From Pseudorasbora parva (Eukaryota > Chordata > Actinopteri > Cypriniformes > Gobionidae), in the NCBI RefSeq assembly GCF_024679245.1, contig NC_090184.1, forward strand, positions 8,712,047-8,776,046: DNA of 64,000 bases. The letters are read 5' to 3'. This document shows, in pieces, positions 37,401 through 46,200 of this stretch (position 1 is its first letter; each line of letters starts with the position of its first letter). Position numbers and translations under genes: made by a program. The notes beneath the pieces are model-generated. The model saw only the letters and a list, made by a program, of their open reading frames with translations, ran no database searches and was not told the origin of the DNA.

Positions 37401-40180
37401 GGCAAAAGCTCTGTGTCTCTGTGTCAAAAGCTCTGTGGCCACATTCTTTCCGGCCATAAAAAGATCTTATCAGATGGTTTCCAGGGTGACTGAAGAATCT
37501 CCCTCTGTTGTGTTGGGGGGGAAGGTATGCTAGTGAGCACAACTTTCAAAACATATTTGTTAAATGTAACTGGCGATTGTGTGTTTGATTCGCCTGAGTC
37601 GCTACAGATGAATAGAAAGTTCAAAAGAACAGTATTTATCTGAAATGGAAAGCTTTTGTAACATTGTACTACCGTTCAAAAGTTTTGAGTCTGTAAGACA
37701 TTTTTTTATTCATTTATTCAGCAAGGATACAATACATTAAAATTAAATGATATAAAAAGTTACAGTATAGATTTGTATAATGTTGCAAAAGCTTTATATT
37801 TCAGATAAACGCGGTTCATTTGAACTTTCTATTCATTAAATAATCCTGAAAAAAAATTGACACAACTGTTTTCAACTTTGTTAATAATAAAAGTTTGTTG
37901 AGCAGCAAATCGCCATATTAGAATGATTTCTGAAGGACCATATGACCAAAGACTGGAGTAATGATGCTGAACATTCAACTTTGAATCACAGAAATAAATT
38001 GCATTTTAAAATAGAAAAATAGACACAACAACACTCTTTTTGCTGTATTTTGGATCAAATAAATGCAGGCTTGATGAAAAGAAGTGTCAAAAACAATCAA
38101 AATAGTTTCCAAACTTTTGACTGGTAGTGTATGTCAGTTGTATTTTGATATAAATATATGTATCATTGTGGCATCCCTAATATATATATATATATATAAT
38201 AGGGATGCCACAATTCTCAATATATACATTGAACCATTCGGTACGGCATTCATGGTTCAATACGCGCTTGTGAATTGCGTTTTTTTTCTTCTTCTTTTTT
38301 CTGGTTGTGCATTAAATTAGTTCTTTATATTTCTCTCCAATTGAAGTATTTCTCTCAGTTTATTTCGGCTCTGTTTGAGTGTGCCTGTGAGTCTACATGC
38401 TGATACGGGCAAATATCTAATCATATCCACTAAAGTTACAGGGTGTTTAGCCACGCTTGAAATGCTGGTGTTCAGAGAGTTACGCTCACGGTACACTATA
38501 GTTATTTACAATCACAAAAGTTCATTATTTGCATGCGTTTTAAAGCCTTGCCGGTTAAACATTTCATTTGCGTGCTTATCCACTGTTTTACATGCGTTGA
38601 GCGTGCGCACTAAAAGCCTGTCAAACACACGTGATTCCTGGACTAAGTAGTCAAAAAAACTTTAATACAGTAGCTTTTAATCGGTGTATATTGTATATTG
38701 AAGACTATGTAGTTTTAATTTTAGCCTACATGTATTCATTCAATTTCATACTTAAATGCTGCTGCTTAAAAATAAATAAATAAGATTAAAATAAAATATT
38801 TTTTTAATGATTCTTTTAAATGAATTATCAATAGAAATTAATAGAAATTGGACTTAAAGGTGCACTATGTAGTATTTTTGCAGTAAAATATCCAAAAACC
38901 ACTAGGCCAGTGTTATATATTTTGTTCAGTTGAGTACTTACAATATCCCAAATGTTTATTTATGTAATAATGTAAATACAAACTATTTGTAAATTGTGAG
39001 AAAAGGGCTATTTTAACTAAGGACCGGGACGTGTCAGCATAGGGTTTGAGGGAGTCGCCTGTCAATCGCGTCATTTCTGCGTTACCCTGCGTTTTATTCT
39101 GCAGAAGCGCTTTTCTCTTGGCAGTGTCACAGCAGCGCCGAGCGAACGCACAGAGGAACGTCATAACATAATTTTAAACACACTTAAATGTATCTGATAT
39201 GATAAAAAGAGCTGCTTTACCTGACCGGAAAAAGCGGAAGTGCGAACACCCGGCGACTGTATCCCGTCGTAATAAAAGTCCCGGTGCTCGTGAGCCGTGT
39301 TTTTGTACAACAATCGCTCCAGCAGCCCTGATCAGCCCCACAACACTCGGTCTTGCTCTGCTTCACACCACACTAACGTTAATAACCGCATCCATGAACA
39401 TGATTTCTGCCCGAGTCCTTTTTTCCACCGGCTGTGAGGTGAAGACCACATGTCCCAAGATACTGAGCTCACACCTGGCGTCATCAAACTACGCCTTTGT
39501 TAAGAATAGGCGCCCTCCAGTGGACGGAAAGTTGCATAGTGCACCTTTAAATATATAAATAAATGATGCAATTAACAGTACATTTTTCTATAGTGAGTAG
39601 AAAATATATAAATAATAAAGTAACTTAATAGAGACTAATGTTAGATATATAATAGTATTTTTTTGTGTTTAATTTGGTGTTTAGAAAAGACAGATATATT
39701 TCATTTTCGGGATGTGGGTCCCTCACACGAGGCTGTTCATATTTGGGGGTCCATGACATTTTGAAAAGCCCTGCCCTAGTCATTTTTATAGTCTGCAGGA
39801 GCCCTGAGATAATTCCTTTAATATCAACAATGTGAATTAATGATCATAAATTCACAAGGATGTGATGTCATCCACATCAAATAAAAATAACCACACTGAT
39901 AAAGATGGAGTACAAAACAAAATTTACACAGGAAGTAACAAATACGTGCAGTTGCTTGAGTTTAAGCTGTGATCAGCTGCCTGTACAACTACTGTGTTTT
40001 TGTCTAACTAGACTTTATTTGCTGGTGAAGCTGTTTGGCGGCGTGGAAGTGGCTGAGTTTTCCTCTCGTCTGAGCCCAAGTGAACGGAAAAAAACACTGA
40101 AAGATTTTGAGCAAGGGAAGATCCCAATGTACGTATGCCTTAATTATGTGCCAAAATAATATGCAAAATGTTAAAGCCCA

Positions 40181-40247
<67 letters not shown>

Positions 40248-43200
40248 GTATTTGAGTGAATTAAGTGAATTACTGTCATTTAATTTATTTTCCCCCAAAA
40301 AAGTAAAGAAAGGGATTACTTTTTCGGAAATGTAATTACAGTTTCAGTACAGTAAGTTTGGAAATGTTCAGGTTTTTGAAACTAGTCTCTTATTCTCGCC
40401 AAGCATTTATTTGATTAAAAATACAGTAAAAACAGTAATACTTTTAGTAAAAATTATTATCATTTAATATAGTAATTAATTAATTAATTTAACTAGTTTC
40501 TGTTGTAATAATTTTAATTGTAAATGTAATTTATTCCTGTGATGCAAAGCTGAATTTTCAGCATCATTAATCCAGTCAATATCAGAAAGAGTTCTAATAA
40601 TTTCTTATCATCATCAATGTTAATTATTATCAAAACGCAAACCATTGATGTTAAAATATGTTTTTAATTTAATCTTCTCCCTTTAACAGGGTTTGATTAT
40701 TAATTAATTGCTGAATTACCAATTATTAATGGAAATCAAATGTGTATGCAGTAATGCTTCTCCTTAACCAACCTTTGTGAATGTTGAGATGTTTTACTGT
40801 GTCTGAATGATAACTTATAACAGATTTCCTCCTGCTGTCGATTCTAAATCTATTCTTTTTTGTATGTTATATATGTCAAAATCTGTGTAAATAATAGAAA
40901 GGTCGCTGATTTACACTTGCAATTCAGTGTCGTGATGGTTTTAAAAAATATTCTGAAGGTAGTAAAAAAGGTATTAAAAAGTAGTAAATTTAACTTAAGG
41001 ATTGCTGTATATACCCTGTTTAATTAGGTGGGATTTAGAAAGTAGTTAGTAATAAATAATGTGATACTTTTTAGTGTTTTATTGTTTTTTGTTTTATTGT
41101 TTTATTAGGATCCCCATTAGCGGCCCATTTAATGGCAACTTATCTTCCTGGGGTCCTCTTTTAAAATTATTCACAACATAAAATCACACAAATTACAATC
41201 AAAATAATTCAAACATTGCACTTACATTCAGAGAGAAGAGAAAAAAAAGACAATTTACAGCTGGCACTAGATTACTTGCAGCAGTTCCTTGGTTACTGTC
41301 CTCTTAAATTTGTATTTGTTCTGAATTCTGCATGATGAGATAGAAAGTCTAATCCAAATAGATATTGCTCTGTAAAGTGATGTGCGTTTCAAAAAATTTG
41401 TCCTGGGAAGTGGAAGTTTTATATCACCACCTAGTGCCTGCCTGGTGGCGTATAGGTGTCCACTTCCTACAAAAACAAACTGCTCAGAGAGAAACTGTGG
41501 CTGTTTCATAAATACTGCATTCCACAACTTTAAAAGTAATCGTAATTTAATTTTGTCGTCAACTGTGAGCCAAGAAAGACGTTTATGCATCAGGGCCACG
41601 TTAGTCTTTAAAGAGCACTGGAGGACAGTCCTTGCTGCCCTATTTTGTGCCACTTGAAGCTTACGAAGATGTTTTAGTGATGTAGACAACCATATAATTG
41701 GACAGTTTTCTAAATGGCACAAAACGAGACTGGACCACCTGTCTAGCAATGGACATAGGAATATATGACATACATTTTCTGGACATTGCAATACCCTTCC
41801 CCATTTTAGCTATCATTCCATCAATATGAGCTGAAAAAGACAAGTAAGAATCCAAGGTGACGCCCAGTAACCTGGCTTGCGTCACTTGTCTTAGCTGCAG
41901 CCCATTGACTGACAAGTTCAGAGATGGCTGGGTAGTTGATTTCAATCTATTCCAGAAAAACATAGATGTTGATTTGTCAACATTTAAAACTAATTTGTTA
42001 TCTTTTACCCACTTGCTTATATTCTGCAAAACATGATTTAATAGATTTGAAACATCATGAGGATTTTTTGCAGAACAGTACAGTGTGGAATCATCTGCAT
42101 ACATAACAACAGTGGAATATTTTACAATAAAAGAATAATAATAATGCGTTCGATTTATATAGCGCTTTTCAAGGGACTCAAAGCGCTTTACATTGAAGGG
42201 GGGAATCTCCTCAGCCACCACCAATGTGCAGCACCCACCTGGATGATGCGACGGCAGCCATATTGCGCCAGAAAGCTCACCACACACACCAGCTGATTGG
42301 TGGAGAGGAGACTGAGTGATGAAGCCAATCAGGAGAGGGGGAAGATTAGGAGGCCATGATGGACAGGGGCCAGTGGGCAAATTTGGCCAGGATGCCAGGG
42401 TTACACCCCTACTCTTTATCGAAGAACATCCTGGGATTTTTAACGACCACAGAGAGTCAGGACCTCGGTTTAACGTCTCTTCCGAAAGACGGTGCTCTTT
42501 GTCAGTATAGTGTCCCCATCACTATACTGGGGCGTTAGGACCCACACAGACCACAGGGTGATCGCCCCCTGCTGGCCTCACTAACACCTCCTCCAGCAGC
42601 TACCTGGTTTTCCCAGTTGGTCTCCCATCCAGGTACTGGCCAGGCTTAGCCCTGCTTAGCTTCAGTGGGAAACCAGTCTTGGGCTACAGGGTGATATGGC
42701 TGCTGGTAAATCATTTGTAAAGATCAAGTATAGCAAAGGCCCAAGGCAGCTTTTACCACAATGTATTGTCTTAGTAGATGAATATTGACCATTAAAGAAC
42801 ACCCGCTGCTTCCTATTGGATAGGTAACTCGCCATCCATGACAGAGACGAAGGTGTAAAACCATTACATTCTAATTTTAGTGATTGTAATTATTATAGTA
42901 ATCTAATTACACTGTTGAAGATATTACTAGTAGCTAGTAATGAATTACTTTTTTAACTGTGTATATATGTATTTTGTGTCTGTAATGATGAAATATTGGT
43001 GATGTTTGTCATTTCAGGTTGATATGCACAGATGCTGCTGCCAGGGGCATTGATATCAACGGCGTGAAATGTGTCATTAATTACGATGCTCCTCAATACA
43101 TCCGAACATACATTCACAGGCAAGTCAAAAATATTCTGGTAAAAAATCAATAAATCCATTGATTTGATTTGAAAATTATTATTATTTTTATATGATTCGG

Positions 43201-46200
43201 TGTATCTTTACTGCGTTTTCATCTGCAGGGTGGGCAGAACAGCGAGAGCAGGGAAAGCTGGGTTGGCGTTCACCTTCCTTTTAAAAGTCCAGGTCAGGTT
43301 TTTGTCATGACTGGAATTCAATTTAACAGTTGTGATTTAGTTGTGTTTGTTCTTCCAAACAATTACATTTTTTTATGAGCAATTTACATGTGATAAGTTG
43401 CTCTAACTGATTATGTCACAAAAATTGTGCTTGAATACCTTTAGTCTTTGTTCATGTTTCAGGAAACAAGGTTTTTGCAGATGGTGTCAGACGCTGGCAG
43501 TCCTGGCATAAAGAGGCAGCTCGTGCAGCCAGGAAGTCTTAAAGGAATGGAGGCTCGCTATGAGCAAACGCTGGCGGAGCTGGGCAAAGCTGTGAAGGTA
43601 AAAGCAAAGCTGCAGAGCTGTCTGAGACCTTATTGGCAGGTGTTCCCGTCATGGATTAAACCTGTTCCTGGATTAAAGACATGCTTTTGTCTGGGGAACC
43701 TGAATTATGCAAATTTACACAGTAGGTTTTTGCAGAATTTAAGAATTTTTCAATCTGCCAAATTCATGAATATGATTATGAATTGAATTGACAGGAATAT
43801 ACATTTTTCTAAATTGCAGTAAATGAAGCCACTTGGGGCTTATTTTTGGAATAACGAAAGTTATTCATTATATCTAATTTATTTAATTCATTAAAAGTTA
43901 ATTTATTTCAATTTTTTATTATAAATATGTAATGTTAATTGATTTTGCTAATTAATTTTTTTAGACACATTTTAAAGGCTTATTATAAGGTAAATTCTGG
44001 GAAATGATTGTCCATAAAATTAAAGTTAATTCTCTAGTTAAATTGAAATTTATATTAAACAAATTTCTATAGATGGCATTGCTGCCATTGTTTGTTATTA
44101 GTATCTGATTTTTATGATGTGGTTAAATAATACTGATAAAATGTATTAAGCTACACTTTAGCATAGCAGCTACGTGAATTTTTTTTCCTAAAAATTCTAA
44201 ATTCAAAAATTGAATTACAATTATGCATCAGGTTTTTTTCTCCCTCAAATTCTACAGAAAAAGACTGAACATGCTACAGTAAAATCCTGTTAACTGTAAA
44301 TTACCTTACCATATACAGGTCCTTCTCAATAAATTTGCATATTGGGATAAAGTTCATTATTTTCCATAATGTAATGATAAAAATTAAACTTTCATATATT
44401 TTAGATTCATTGCACACCAACTGAAATATTTCAGGTCTTTTATTGTTTTAATACTGATGATTTTGGCATACAGCTCATGAAAACCTAAAAAAATTAGCAT
44501 ATTTCATCCGACCAATAAAAGAAAAGTGTTTTTAATACAAAAAAGTCAACCTTCAAATAATTATGTTCCGTTATGCACTCAATACTTGGTCGGGAATCCT
44601 TTTACAGAAATGACTGCTTCAATACGGCGTGGCATGGAGGCGATCAGCCTGTGGCACTGCTGAGGTGTTATGGAGGCCCAGGATGCTTCGATAGCGGCCT
44701 TAAGCTCATCCAGAGTGTTGGGTCTTGCGTCTCTCAACTTTCTCTTCACAATATCCCACAGATTCTCTTTGGGGTTCAGGTCAGGAGAGTTGGCAGGCCA
44801 ATTGAGCACAGTAATACCATGGTCAGTAAACCATTTGCCAGTGGTTTTGGCACTGTGAGCAGGTGCCAGATTGTGCTGAAAAAACAAATCTTCATCTCCA
44901 TAAAACTTTTCAGCAGATGGAAGCATGAAGTGCTCCAAAATCTCCTGATAGCTAGCTGCGACCCTGCCCTTGATAAAACACAGTGGACCAACACCAGCAG
45001 CTGACATGGCACCCCAGACCATCACTGACTGTGGGTACTTGACACTGAACTTCAGGCATTTTGGCATTTCCTTCTCCCCAGTCTTCCTCCAGACTCTGGC
45101 ACCTTGATTTCCGAATGACATGCAAAATTTGCTTTCATCCGAAAAAAGTACTTTGGACCACTGCGCAACAGTTCAGTGCTGCTTCTCTGTAGCCCAAAGT
45201 GTCTTGACCTGGGGAATGCGGCACCTGTAGCCCATTTCCTGCACACGCCTGTGCACGGTGGCTCTGGATGTTTCTACTCCAGACTCAGTCCACTGCCTCC
45301 GCAGGTCCCCCAAGGTCTGGAATCGGTCCTTCTCCACAATCTTCCTCAGGGTCCGGTCACCTCTTCTCGTTGTGCAGCGTTTTTTGCCACACTTTTTCCT
45401 TCCCACAGACTTCCCTCTGAGGTGCCTTGATACAGCACTCTGGGAACAGCCTATCCGTTCAGAGATTTCTTTCTGTGTCTTCCCCTCTCGCTTGAGGGTG
45501 TCAATGATGGCCTTCTGGACAGCAGTCAGGTCGGCAGTCTTACCCATGATTGCGGTTTTGAGTAATGAACCAGGCTGTGAGTTTTTAAAAGCCTCAGGAA
45601 TCTTTTGCAGGTGTTTAGAGTTTATTAGTTGATTCAGATGATTAGGTTAATAGCTCGTTTAGAGAACCTTTTCATGATATGCTAATTTTTTTGGGTTTTC
45701 ATGAGCTGTATGCCAAAATCATCAGTATTAAAACAATAAAAGACCTGAAATATTTCTGTTGGTGTGCAATGAATCTAAAATATATGAAAGTTTAATTTGT
45801 ATCATTACATTATGGAAAATAATGAACTTTATCGCAATATGCTAATTTTTTTAGAAGGACCTGTATGGTTAAAAACTGTAAATGCTTTACCTTCACAACA
45901 TTCATTCATACATCATATGTCATTTTATGGTTTCTGGAATTAAAAACTATGAATTTGGGTATAATTTAGGGTGAAAAACAGTAAAACAACATATTTTCAA
46001 TAATTTTATTTCTTCTCATGTTTGCTATCAGTATATGTATGAGTGTTTTGTGTTACATTTTCTGATATTTGTTTCATCTTTAATATCATGGTAGTTATTA
46101 GTAAATTTTAGGTTGAATGTAAAAAAATAAATAATAATAATTATGGTACTTCAAGTAGATAAACATTTTAAGATGTAAACTATATACAGGCACCAGTATG

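Larger units (their letters stand above)
26327..37606 (-). mobile_element. Gypsy-type LTR retroelement without RT, composite 5' end
   Basis: Read on the minus strand: LTR (37606 to 36063), an integrase-gene fragment (36060-35973), a diverged partial LTR (35972-35204), a leader with tandem repeats, one long Gag-protease-integrase frame (32460-28705), degenerate 3' pol remnants, a polypurine tract (27988-27972) and a 3' LTR (27971-26327). It begins TGTAGC and ends TTACA, and GATG is duplicated outside. The outer LTRs share 1544 bp with a constant 9635-bp offset and no difference that I noticed, implying a recent insertion. The missing RT/RNase H and the damaged integrase make it non-autonomous. 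Its presence enlarges ddx51 intron 11. Confidence 0.85.
25999..38131. repeat. Foldback-family MITE hosting the LTR insertion
   Basis: The outer ends 'ctaccagttaaaagtttgga' and 'tccaaacttttgactggtag' are inverted and TA-bounded. Only about 850 bp belong to this MITE: 25999-26326 and 37607-38131. The LTR element sits between, in the phrase 'gattctttGATG|aatagaaagttc', duplicating GATG. Confidence 0.75.
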
